From: Cytobacillus oceanisediminis
Lineage (GTDB): Bacteria; Bacillota; Bacilli; Bacillales; Cytobacillaceae
Length of the DNA stretch: 64,000 nucleotides
Assembly: GCF_004366035.1 (NCBI RefSeq)
Contig: NZ_SOEE01000012.1
Coordinates: 36,409 to 100,408, forward strand
Reading direction: 5' to 3'
Shown: piece by piece, positions 1 to 6,728 of the stretch
Layout of the letters: each line of letters starts with the position of its first letter
How positions within the stretch are numbered: the stretch's first letter is position 1
Translations under genes and position numbers: made by a program
The notes under the pieces: generated by a model
The model's database searches: none
The model's input: the letters and a program-made list of their open reading frames with translations, nothing else
Told to the model about the DNA's origin: nothing

Positions 1-164
1 TCATTCTTTCCCTCATCAGAAACTAAATCCTTTGCCGCGCTTTTAAACTCCGTTAAGGTCCGCCCAAATGCCCTCCCGATTTCGGGAAGCTTGGATGGCC
101 CAAATATGATTAAGGCAATGACAAGAACCAGAATTAAGCCTGGAATGCCAATGTTGGATATCAT
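1..164 (-). CDS. tatA: Sec-independent translocase protein TatA (partial, runs off left edge)
   Basis: The reading frame starts at 164 and is still open at base 1, so only about 54 codons are present. It begins [19 protein letters not shown], a single N-terminal membrane helix. This is followed by the hinge [14 protein letters not shown] and the start of an amphipathic helix, which is the classic TatA/TatE layout. TatA forms the pore part of the twin-arginine translocase, which exports folded proteins. It lies 15 bp downstream of phoD on the same strand, matching the phoD-tatAd-tatCd operon of B. subtilis, so a tatC is expected just outside the window. The likely substrate is the PhoD encoded next to it. 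The family call is firm; the TatAd paralog assignment rests on context. Confidence 0.93.
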   Translation of the reverse strand, partial: MISNIGIPGLILVLVIALIIFGPSKLPEIGRAFGRTLTEFKSAAKDLVSDEGKN

Positions 165-179
165 CTTCTCACCGTCCCA

Positions 180-1934
180 TTAATGTAATACCTTTTCTCG
201 CTTTTTCTTAAGCTGCTTTTCATGCGCCTTTGAGTGAGCTTGATGGCGATCTTCTTCCACCTCAGAAGAGATTCCAGCTCCCTGAGGTACAGCAGATGCC
301 GATACCTGCTTCAAGCCAGCCTGATCTTTTTCAAAAACAAATGATGCTCTTGTTGAAATATCAGCTCCAGGCTCTGTTACGAAAGGAAGAACCCGATAAT
401 CTGCACGCCATTGCTCTGGTGTTACCCGGCAGCGGACATAGCCTCTATAATTATTAAAGAACTTAATATGCGGATTTTCTGCAAGCGTCTTTTCCGTATC
501 CGCTCTCACATCTGATCCGTTTCCTCCTGATGTGATAGAGGTTCCGACAAATTCGGCCCCAATTAGCTTTGCATTTGGATCATTATAGTCTGTTAGAATA
601 TTGGAAGCCCAGCTTGCATGAACATCCCCAGTCAGAACAATCAGGTTTCCGATATTGTTTGAAACAGCAAAATCAGCCAAACGCTTTCGGGCAGCAGGGT
701 AACCATCCCATGCATCCATGCTGAACTTCGGCGAAGCAATTGTCCCGAAATTTCTCTGGGCAAAGAACACCTGCTGTGCAAGTACATTCCAATGCGCATT
801 GGAGCTGGCTAGATTGCCTTCCACCCACTGTTCCTGTTGATTGCCAAGAAGAGTGCGGTTCGGATCAAGCGACTCCGGTGTATGAGGCTTGCTGCCATCC
901 CCATTTGCCTGGTCATCCCGATATTGCCGGGAGTCAAGCACAAGGAATGACGCTAGGCTGCCATAGCTGAAATCCCTATACAGCTGCATACCATCACCAT
1001 TTGGCATGGAAGATAATCGGAGCGGCATGTGCTCATAGTAAGCCTGATAAGCAGCAGCACGGCGTTTAATGAACTCTTCAGCTGACTGGCCTTTCTCTGG
1101 AATCCCTGCTGCATAGTTATTTTCCACTTCATGATCATCCCATGTTACTACCCAAGGGAAAGCGGCATGCGCTTCTCTCAGATGCGGATCCGTTTTGTAC
1201 TGGGCATGGCGATTCCGATAATCTTCGATAGAGATAATTTCCGGCCCGCTATGATGGCGGACGTTTCCTGTTGGTGAAATATATTCATTTGGTCCATATT
1301 CATATATGTAGTCGCCAAGGTGAATAACAAAATCCAGATTTTCCTTTGCCATATGCTGATAGGCTGTAAAAAATCCATGTTCATACTGCTGGCATGAAGC
1401 AAATGCAAATGATAGCCCTGAAACTTTGGCTCCCGCAGCCGGAAGCGTCTTTGTTTTGCCGATTGGGCTTAATTCATTGCCGCTTTTAAAACGATAATAA
1501 TAGACAGTGTCCGGCATTAAGCCTTCTGCCTCCACATGCACGGAATGCGCCAAATCCGGCACTGCCATTTCTGTTCCGCGCTTAACAACTGTTCGGAAGT
1601 GTTCATCTGCAGCAACCTCCCATTTGACTGGCACCGCATGATGAGGCATCCCGCCTCCATTAAGCGGATCTGGTGCAAGCCTTGTCCATAAAACCACACT
1701 GTCCGAAAGCGGATCTCCTGATGCCACACCGAGGGTAAAAGGATATTTGCTGAACTTAGGAGCAGCATCAACTGTTAGATTACCTGCCCCTAATGACTGC
1801 GCCAAAGCCAGTGCAAGCGAAAAACCGGCTATTTTTCCTGCACCAGATAGAAAGCTCCGGCGGTCAATATCCCTCTTCAAGTTCTCTTCATTAAACTTCC
1901 TAATTAAATCATCAATCGATCTCTCATGTCCCAT
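180..1934 (-). CDS. phoD: Tat-exported alkaline phosphodiesterase PhoD
   Basis: The 584-aa product is a PhoD-family metallophosphodiesterase that cleaves phosphodiesters, including wall teichoic acid, during phosphate starvation. Residues 20-50 hold a twin-arginine signal (DIDRRSFLSGAG followed by a hydrophobic stretch), so it is exported folded by Tat. The N-terminal PhoD domain (FTLGVASGDP) precedes the catalytic part with LGDYIYEYG, WDDHEVENN and LTGDVHASW, which carry metal ligands. The C-terminus ends in a lysine-rich tail. The ATG is preceded by GAGGTGAAGAAAA. The gene is followed at once by tatA, so transporter and substrate are co-expressed. A Pho-box promoter lies upstream, consistent with PhoPR control. 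Length and motifs are normal for the family. Confidence 0.95.
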   Translation of the reverse strand: MGHERSIDDLIRKFNEENLKRDIDRRSFLSGAGKIAGFSLALALAQSLGAGNLTVDAAPKFSKYPFTLGVASGDPLSDSVVLWTRLAPDPLNGGGMPHHAVPVKWEVAADEHFRTVVKRGTEMAVPDLAHSVHVEAEGLMPDTVYYYRFKSGNELSPIGKTKTLPAAGAKVSGLSFAFASCQQYEHGFFTAYQHMAKENLDFVIHLGDYIYEYGPNEYISPTGNVRHHSGPEIISIEDYRNRHAQYKTDPHLREAHAAFPWVVTWDDHEVENNYAAGIPEKGQSAEEFIKRRAAAYQAYYEHMPLRLSSMPNGDGMQLYRDFSYGSLASFLVLDSRQYRDDQANGDGSKPHTPESLDPNRTLLGNQQEQWVEGNLASSNAHWNVLAQQVFFAQRNFGTIASPKFSMDAWDGYPAARKRLADFAVSNNIGNLIVLTGDVHASWASNILTDYNDPNAKLIGAEFVGTSITSGGNGSDVRADTEKTLAENPHIKFFNNYRGYVRCRVTPEQWRADYRVLPFVTEPGADISTRASFVFEKDQAGLKQVSASAVPQGAGISSEVEEDRHQAHSKAHEKQLKKKREKVLH

Positions 1935-1972
1935 TTTTCTTCACCTCTTAACTCAATCTGGATTCACAGTTG

Positions 1973-2014
1973 ATTATAAGAGGCTATTTTTAAAGCAATA
2001 TGAAGATATGTAAA
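1973..2014 (-). promoter_or_regulatory. candidate PhoP box and promoter of phoD-tatA
   Basis: Read on the minus strand, three TTHAYA-like hexamers, TTTACA (2009-2014), TTCATA (1999-2004) and TTTAAA (1989-1994), start at exact 10-bp intervals. They are followed by a -10 hexamer TATAAT (1973-1978) about 40 bp before the phoD start. B. subtilis PhoP binds repeated TT(A/T/C)A(C/T)A hexamers spaced 4-6 bp, so this fits a PhoP-activated promoter. The third hexamer is imperfect and binding is inferred. Confidence 0.65.
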
Positions 2015-2248
2015 GGAGAATGACAATACCTCTGCCTATTTCATCAGGACTTTGTAAGGATTTGGTTGTTCATTCAACCCATAATCCAGACTTGCAGCCA
2101 AAATGCCTTTGTGCCCCTGTATCATTTGTCCCAGCTATTTTTACAATATATACATAGAAGATTAACGAATCCTGTCAAAATCTTTTAGTTTACTAATCTA
2201 TAAATAGTGTTTATGATGATAGTTATAATATTGAAAAGGGGTGAGGGA

Positions 2249-2569
2249 ATGAAAAAAATGAAGTTACTGCCACTTTTAATGCTGTCTGTATTTTTATCCT
2301 TCCTCATCACCCAATACCCTGGTGTCCATTTTAATGATATTCCTATGGACCAAAGCAAAGCAGTAACGGTTTCGGATTTTAACGAGAGCTTTCTATTAAA
2401 AGATGACCCTAAAAAATATATCTTCACACAGGGTTTGCTTTCTTTAGCCATCACAAACCTAACCATTATTCTTTTTGTATACAGTGCCCTGCACATCATC
2501 GCCCGCAGAAAAAAGATATTTTATACCCCCATCTTCTACGAGGCGAATTATGTAATCCACACTCCTTAA
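2249..2569 (+). CDS. small membrane protein of unknown function
   Basis: The 106-aa product is not recognised. It has a hydrophobic helix at about residues 4-22, a polar middle segment, a second helix at about 64-84 and then the basic stretch ARRKK. This suggests two membrane passes with the middle loop outside. The start at 2249 is chosen because GGGGTGAGGG sits just upstream; an ATG-containing extension to 2207 has no ribosome site. A second tiny membrane gene follows 35 bp later on the same strand, so the two probably form an operon. Confidence 0.6.
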   Translation: MKKMKLLPLLMLSVFLSFLITQYPGVHFNDIPMDQSKAVTVSDFNESFLLKDDPKKYIFTQGLLSLAITNLTIILFVYSALHIIARRKKIFYTPIFYEANYVIHTP

Positions 2570-2604
2570 TTGTCCAACAAAACAATTAAAGGAGGAAACG
2601 AATA

Positions 2605-2718
2605 ATGTGGATTCGATTCTTAATGATTGGCTTATTTTCATTAACAGCTTCCAGTCTGTTCTTTTATCAGGGAATGGAAATGTATCATGCTTTCACAGAT
2701 TTCTTTAGACAAAAATAA
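2605..2718 (+). CDS. 37-aa single-helix membrane peptide
   Basis: A strong AGGAGG-type site (GGAGGAAACG) precedes the ATG at 2605 by 7 bases, and the frame ends with TAA at 2718. The 37-aa product begins MWIRFLMIGLFSLTASSLFF, a single hydrophobic helix, and ends in the charged tail TDFFRQK. A clean terminator follows 8 bp after the stop. It is not a family I recognise. The ribosome site, terminator and position behind another small membrane gene support it as real. A small accessory or regulatory membrane peptide is possible but is inference. Confidence 0.65.
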   Translation: MWIRFLMIGLFSLTASSLFFYQGMEMYHAFTDFFRQK

Positions 2719-2726
2719 GAAGTTGG

Positions 2727-2752
2727 CGCCCAGGGACTCCCTGGGCGTTTTT
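2727..2752 (+). terminator. rho-independent terminator
   Basis: A perfect 9-bp stem, CGCCCAGGG and CCCTGGGCG with loop ACT, is followed by five T. It ends the two-gene small membrane protein unit. Confidence 0.9.
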
Positions 2753-2770
2753 AATTCTTTCGATCAAGAA

Positions 2771-2956
2771 GGATTAGTTTCCTTCGTCCCCTTTTCCTCT
2801 TCTTCCGGGCACACTATTTCATCCTTATTAGTTCCCTACACATCTTCTTGCCTCTCCTCCAATGCCCTTCATCCTCATTAGCTCCCTTCGTTCATTTCCT
2901 GCTTTTCCCGCAGGCATTTATCCTTAATACGTCTCGCTCCATTTTCACTTTTTAAC
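2771..2956 (-). repeat. purine-rich degenerate tandem repeat, period about 52 nt
   Basis: On the minus strand the block reads as about three and a half units of 50-54 nt. Successive units open with GGAGCGAGACGTATTAAGGA, GGGAGCTAATGAGGATGAA, GGGAACTAATAAGGATGAA and GGAAACTAATCC. Units end in related purine-rich text such as GGAAATGAACGAA and GGGGACGAA. It fills the gap between two convergent terminators and has no ribosome site or credible reading frame. The function is unknown. Confidence 0.65.
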
Positions 2957-2966
2957 TCAGCTTCAT

Positions 2967-3004
2967 AAAAAAACACCCGGCCTGTTTTATTCCCAGGCCG
3001 GGTG
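2967..3004 (-). terminator. rho-independent terminator of the fbpB-like gene
   Basis: The minus strand carries an 11-bp perfect stem CACCCGGCCTG / CAGGCCGGGTG with a 9-nt loop, followed by seven T. Confidence 0.9.
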
Positions 3005-3011
3005 TACATTC

Positions 3012-3137
3012 TTACTGTGCTTTTGCATATTTATCGTCTATTTTCTTTTCGATTTTTTCAAGCTCCCGGCTATCTTTTAAAAGTTCTTCTTTATTTGCCT
3101 TAATCATTTCAAGCATTGATAATTTCTTCTTTTTCAT
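3012..3137 (-). CDS. FbpB-family small basic protein
   Basis: The 41-aa product begins MKKKKLSMLEMIKANKEELL and continues with KDSRELEKIEKKIDDKY. This is the pattern of the Fur-regulated basic protein FbpB/FbpA family: a lysine-rich start, a conserved NKEELLKD core and a charged helix ending ERIDEK-like. In B. subtilis these peptides act in the iron-sparing response with the small RNA FsrA, probably as RNA-binding helpers. AAGGTGAACAGAA precedes the ATG at 3137 and a terminator follows directly. I see no clear Fur box in the 80 bp upstream, so iron control is unproven here. Many Bacillaceae carry several such paralogs. Confidence 0.75.
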   Translation of the reverse strand: MKKKKLSMLEMIKANKEELLKDSRELEKIEKKIDDKYAKAQ

Positions 3138-3221
3138 TTCTGTTCACCTTCTCTCATGATGTCTGTAATCTCCTTGATGCTGGATCTATTTTTTTGACAG
3201 AGTATGGTGTCTGTCTGTCAC

Positions 3222-4088
3222 CTAAAAAACAATCGTCTTATTTCCATGCACAATGACTTTGTTTTCCACATGCCAGGCGACTGCCTGGGCGAGGACCTGT
3301 CTTTCCACATGTCGTCCTGCAATTTTGAGATCCTGTGCAGTGTGGCGGTGATTAACCCGCTGGACATCCTGCTCAATGATCGGGCCTTCATCCAAATCAT
3401 TCGTTACATAATGAGCTGTTGCCCCAATCAGCTTGACTCCGCGGTTAAACGCCCGTGCATAAGGATTGGCTCCCACGAAGGCTGGCAGAAAGCTATGATG
3501 GATATTGATAATCCTGTTTGGAAATTTGGATATAAAGCTGGGCGAAAGGATCTGCATATATCTTGCGAGTACAATGAAATCCACTTTTCCATCCAGCAGC
3601 TCCACAGACTTTTGCTCAGCTTCAGCTTTCGTGTCAGGCGTAATCGGAACATGATGATAAGGTATTCCGAAACCTTCCACCACTTCCCTCATGTCGGGAT
3701 GATTGCTGATCACCAGGGGAATATCCACTTCAAGCTCCTTCGATTTCCAGCGCCATAACAGCTCCAGCAGACAGTGATCCATCTTAGAGACATAAATGGC
3801 CATCCGCTTGCGCTCGCCTTTGCCGCTCAGCTTCCACTCCATTGAGTATTCCCTGGCCATTTCAGGCAGATCCTCTTTCAGTTTTGAAAAGGACTCATCA
3901 AAATGGTTCATATCGAATTCAATCCGCATAAAGAAGATGCCTGCCAGCGGATCGGTTGTATGCTGGTCAAAATGGACAATATTTGCCTTATGCTCCAGCA
4001 GGAAATTGGAGACTGTGGAGATTATGCCTGGCCTCTCAGGACAGGATATCAGCAATGTCGCCCTGTTTGCATTGATATTTGTATTCAT
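3222..4088 (-). CDS. purU: formyltetrahydrofolate deformylase
   Basis: PurU hydrolyses 10-formyl-THF to formate and THF and balances the one-carbon pool. The 288-aa product has an N-terminal ACT domain (about residues 8-85, LLISCPERPGIISTVSNFL) and a C-terminal formyltransferase domain. The latter has NIHHSFLPAFVGANPY and ATAHYVTNDLDEGPII, covering the catalytic Asn-His-Asp set. The start at 4088 has GGAGGAATCTAT in front; a longer frame to 4124 would start inside the riboswitch terminator region. The gene stands alone behind a tandem glycine riboswitch. This is unusual, since that element normally controls the glycine cleavage system, but it fits the known link between PurU and glycine supply. 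The family assignment is firm. Confidence 0.96.
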   Translation of the reverse strand: MNTNINANRATLLISCPERPGIISTVSNFLLEHKANIVHFDQHTTDPLAGIFFMRIEFDMNHFDESFSKLKEDLPEMAREYSMEWKLSGKGERKRMAIYVSKMDHCLLELLWRWKSKELEVDIPLVISNHPDMREVVEGFGIPYHHVPITPDTKAEAEQKSVELLDGKVDFIVLARYMQILSPSFISKFPNRIINIHHSFLPAFVGANPYARAFNRGVKLIGATAHYVTNDLDEGPIIEQDVQRVNHRHTAQDLKIAGRHVERQVLAQAVAWHVENKVIVHGNKTIVF

Positions 4089-4130
4089 ATAGATTCCTCC
4101 ATCTGCATTTCCCGAAGCTGCCATCCATAT

Positions 4131-4176
4131 AAAAAGGACAGAAAAAAGGCGGCTTCTTCATCCCCCTTCTCTGTCC
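4131..4176 (-). terminator. riboswitch expression-platform hairpin (intrinsic terminator)
   Basis: On the minus strand GGACAGA (start of the hairpin, 4170-4176) pairs with TCTGTCC (4136-4142). Inner AAGG/CCTT-type pairs extend the stem, and a run of five T (4131-4135) follows. It lies directly after the second glycine aptamer and before purU. The 5' arm is shared with the end of aptamer 2, as expected for a ligand-controlled terminator. Confidence 0.8.
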
Positions 4177-4345
4177 TTTTACCTGAGAGTTTAACCCCTT
4201 TGGTGTCGCAGGATTCCTGCGCGCTCTCCAGAGATGCGTCCGACTGCGGTTCTGTCTACCTGAGAGATTGGCTTCAAGGGTATTTTTGAAGCTTGCTCCT
4301 TCGGTGGCTACTGAATGCTCTCTCCCGCAGCCGTCATTCGCTCAA
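4165..4345 (-). ncRNA. tandem glycine riboswitch (gcvT motif) upstream of purU
   Basis: On the minus strand aptamer 1 (about 4245-4340) contains GCGGGAGAG, GCCACCGAAGGAGCAAGC and AATCTCTCAGGTAGACAGA. Aptamer 2 (about 4165-4240) contains CTCTGGAGAG, ACACCAAAGGGG and AAACTCTCAGGTAAAAGGA. These are the conserved cores of the two cooperative glycine aptamers, joined by a short linker. A terminator hairpin follows and then purU. In Bacillus glycine riboswitches usually act as ON switches; the direction of control here is inferred from the terminator. Confidence 0.95.
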
Positions 4346-4361
4346 TATTTTTGTTATTTTC

Positions 4362-4390
4362 AGAATAATACATTATTTAGACTATGTCAA
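4362..4390 (-). promoter_or_regulatory. sigma-A promoter of the glycine riboswitch-purU transcript
   Basis: The minus strand has TTGACA (4385-4390), a 17-bp spacer and TATTCT (4362-4367), placed about 25 bp ahead of aptamer 1. Confidence 0.85.
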
Positions 4391-4476
4391 TCGAACTGCG
4401 TTTCTTTCACAAAATTGCCACAATTGTAATTTAACTATTTTTTTTCCATATCATTTGCATAGGATAAAGGGCAAAT

Positions 4477-4508
4477 AAAAAAAACCTGAAGACAATGTCT
4501 CCAAGCCT
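4477..4508 (-). terminator. terminator of the efflux pump gene
   Basis: On the minus strand CTTGGAGACA and TGTCTTCAGG form an imperfect 9-10 bp stem, followed by a run of T and A-rich DNA just after the stop at 4513. Confidence 0.7.
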
Positions 4509-4512
4509 TTTT

Positions 4513-5700
4513 CTATACAGCCGCTTTCGGTTTCGGCTCCTTTTTTTGCCAGGCAATCGTGATAAACAATGTAACGATCAATAGGGCGAGACCGAGCACA
4601 AACGGATAGGTTATCCGTACATCGTAAAGTACGCCGGCAATCGTTGGGCCAAGCACGTTTCCAATGCTCATATAAGCATTATTCATCCCCATCGCAAATC
4701 CCTGCTCATTGCCAGCCATTTTTGAGATAAGCGTGGTTAAAACCGGACGCAGAATGGAAGTGGCCAGGAAAATGATCAGCGAAATGACAAAGAAAAGTGC
4801 ATAGCTTCCTGCAAACAGCGATACAAGGAAGCCTGACGCCGCAACAGCCAAAAAGATATTCAATACCTTTCCTTCTCCGAATTTATTAACCACCCGATCG
4901 ACTACAAATAGCTGAACAATAACACTAATGACCCCCGTTGAAGTCACCATAATGGCAATTTCCTGCGGAGTAGCAGCAAACTCATTATCAAGGTACAGCC
5001 CCAGCACTGATTCATACGCCATTAAACCAAAACTCATCACCAATGTGATGACAAGCGGAATAAAATATGGCTTCTTAACAGACATTGCCAGCTTCTTGAC
5101 CATTGGTTCCTCGTCAGGCATTTCTCCCGGCACCGTCTGCAATGTGCTGCTTTCTTCGAGGAGCACAATTGAAAAAATAACTGCCACTAGAGATACAAGC
5201 GCTGAAATCAGAAAAGGCATTTTCAATCCGAAGTCTGCCAAAAATCCGCCAATTCCAGGTCCAACCACAATTCCAAGTGACATTGCAGCTGAGACAAGGC
5301 CATTCCCTTTTGCACGCTGCTCCATAGTTGTAATATCCGCAATGTAAGCAAAAATAGCTGGAATCAGCAATGCTGCTCCAATGCCTCCGATTACGCGTGA
5401 AAAATAAAGCAGCCAAATGGAATCCACTGCATAAAAGACAAGCATGGATAATGTCAAACCAGCTAATCCGTAAATAATCATCTTTCTTCGGCCGTATTGG
5501 TCTGCCCATTTCCCTGCAATGGGTGAAAAAATCAGCTGGGCACCCGCAAAAATGGCAATCATCAAGCCAGCTGCCGTTCCACCCTGATTAATGGATTCCA
5601 AATAAGCCGGCAAAATCGGAATAATAATCCCAAAGCTTCCGATCGCAATAAACATATTGATCATTAAAATGACCATCTTTTTCTTTTGATCCCCAGACAT
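4513..5700 (-). CDS. MFS multidrug efflux pump, NorA/Bmr-like
   Basis: The 395-aa product has about 12 hydrophobic helices and the DHA1 signature between helices 2 and 3 (GKWADQYGRRKMI). It also has the antiporter motif C region GIVVGPGIGGFLADFG, and MPFLISALVS and GNVLGPTIAGVLYDV as in NorA, Bmr and Blt. It should export cationic drugs or dyes by proton antiport. AAGGAGGGGTATCCGCT precedes the ATG. The promoter carries a perfect palindrome at the expected start of transcription, suggesting a dedicated repressor, but no regulator gene is adjacent. The substrate cannot be predicted. The family is clear; the NorA/Bmr subgroup is probable. Confidence 0.88.
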   Translation of the reverse strand: MSGDQKKKMVILMINMFIAIGSFGIIIPILPAYLESINQGGTAAGLMIAIFAGAQLIFSPIAGKWADQYGRRKMIIYGLAGLTLSMLVFYAVDSIWLLYFSRVIGGIGAALLIPAIFAYIADITTMEQRAKGNGLVSAAMSLGIVVGPGIGGFLADFGLKMPFLISALVSLVAVIFSIVLLEESSTLQTVPGEMPDEEPMVKKLAMSVKKPYFIPLVITLVMSFGLMAYESVLGLYLDNEFAATPQEIAIMVTSTGVISVIVQLFVVDRVVNKFGEGKVLNIFLAVAASGFLVSLFAGSYALFFVISLIIFLATSILRPVLTTLISKMAGNEQGFAMGMNNAYMSIGNVLGPTIAGVLYDVRITYPFVLGLALLIVTLFITIAWQKKEPKPKAAV

Positions 5701-5744
5701 AGCGGATACCCCTCCTTCTATATGTGAAAAATTTACATTAATTT

Positions 5745-5790
5745 ATTTAGCACGCTAAATAGCTTATAATGAGACAGGCTGCTTTGTCAA
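5745..5790 (-). promoter_or_regulatory. promoter and palindromic operator of the efflux pump gene
   Basis: The minus strand reads TTGACA (5785-5790), a 16-bp spacer and TATAAG (5763-5768). Immediately downstream is the perfect inverted repeat ATTTAGC-NN-GCTAAAT (5745-5760). Its position over the transcription start suggests a repressor operator, possibly of the MarR or TetR type. Confidence 0.7.
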
Positions 5791-5794
5791 AGGA

Positions 5795-5830
5795 AAAATA
5801 AGAGAAGCTCCAGCATATGCTGAAGCCTCT
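5795..5830 (-). terminator. terminator of the secreted-protein gene
   Basis: On the minus strand GAGGCTTCAGCATATGCTGGAGCTTCTC folds into a long stem, followed by TTATTTTT. It lies just after the stop at 5836. Confidence 0.8.
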
Positions 5831-5835
5831 TGTAT

Positions 5836-6474
5836 TCACCCTTTGAATTTGTCCGGGAATTGCTTCACAACTGCTTTTGAAATGGCATCTGCCATTATGA
5901 TAATATGCGACAATCCATCATCAATTGAAACAATTCTTGCATCCCAATCCTTAACCAGGCTCGCTGTTAAATCATCTGTCACCAATTCGAGGTGCGTGTA
6001 TAGCAATTTTTTTACATCTTCATTTTGCAAATTCGGATTGGCTCCGCTTAGAAAAGCAGCAATCTCATCTGCATTGCGATGCCATTTTTTGTTCAGCTGA
6101 TTCACTTTGGCGCCTTGCCCGCTTTTGGCAGCTTCAACAATATCTCCGGCAATAACAATATGCTCCTTAAGCAGCTCTGTAAGCTTATTTCCTGCAGCAT
6201 CTCCATAATAAGGCTTTATTGAATTCCCGATTTCCTCCTGATTTTTCAAAAGCCTTGCCAGAACCTGCTTCTGATCCTCCGCACCGGCTGTTGTGGCACT
6301 TGTAATATAATTGCTTGTCCATAATACATTGTTCATCCATAACCTGCGGAATTCATTTTCAAACTTAACCTCTGATTGTGTGATACACGGTTTCTGTGCA
6401 GCTGCATTGCCTGGAGCTGCCAGCGTATTCAGCGGCAGCAGCAGCATTATTCCCAATATCAGTAATTTCTTCAT
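5836..6474 (-). CDS. secreted protein of unknown function
   Basis: The 212-aa product starts with a signal peptide (MKKLLILGIMLLLPLNTLAA, likely cleaved after an AxA site near residue 20-25). The mature part is helical. It appears to contain two related halves, each with a stretch like NVLWTSNYITSAT or HLELVTDDLTASL followed by a D/E-rich helix, suggesting an internal duplication of a four-helix unit. No catalytic motif is visible and I do not recognise a function. GGAAGGAGAAAAGGAT precedes the ATG. The gene is monocistronic with its own terminator. Confidence 0.75.
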   Translation of the reverse strand: MKKLLILGIMLLLPLNTLAAPGNAAAQKPCITQSEVKFENEFRRLWMNNVLWTSNYITSATTAGAEDQKQVLARLLKNQEEIGNSIKPYYGDAAGNKLTELLKEHIVIAGDIVEAAKSGQGAKVNQLNKKWHRNADEIAAFLSGANPNLQNEDVKKLLYTHLELVTDDLTASLVKDWDARIVSIDDGLSHIIIMADAISKAVVKQFPDKFKG

Positions 6475-6541
6475 ATCCTTTTCTCCTTCCAGATTGAAAA
6501 AGTTTCCTTCTTATTTTGATTATCTTAAGAGTTTTCATTCC

Positions 6542-6576
6542 AAAAAAATAAAGCTCGAGGCTAATGCCCCAAGCTT
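6542..6576 (-). terminator. probable terminator downstream of the aspartokinase gene
   Basis: On the minus strand AAGCTTGGGGC and GCCTCGAGCTT form an 11-bp stem with two G-T pairs and loop ATTA, followed by TATTTTTTT. It lies 150 bp after the aspartokinase stop, so it may instead belong to an unseen short transcript. Confidence 0.6.
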
Positions 6577-6580
6577 TTTC

Positions 6581-6596
6581 AATCAAACGTTTGATT
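6581..6596. promoter_or_regulatory. 16-bp perfect palindrome, possible operator
   Basis: AATCAAACGTTTGATT is fully symmetric and sits about 105 bp upstream of the secreted-protein gene. The identical 16-mer recurs in the apex of the palindrome at 33823-33838. The CAAACGTTTG core resembles TetR-type operators, but no regulator can be assigned. Confidence 0.35.
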
Positions 6597-6728
6597 TATT
6601 TGCCATAGCTTGCTGAATAGGAATTTTATTGCACTAATTTGCATATAGGCATATTTTACTTTCAGGTAAATCATTATACTTTCGTATAAATAACCCCTCG
6701 GATAAACAAAATTACTATTGTACAGTTA

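Noticed and set aside
2687..2881. 64-aa reading frame over the 2.8-kb repeat
   Set aside because: It spans a stop-terminator-repeat region, has no ribosome site and its text is repeat-derived.
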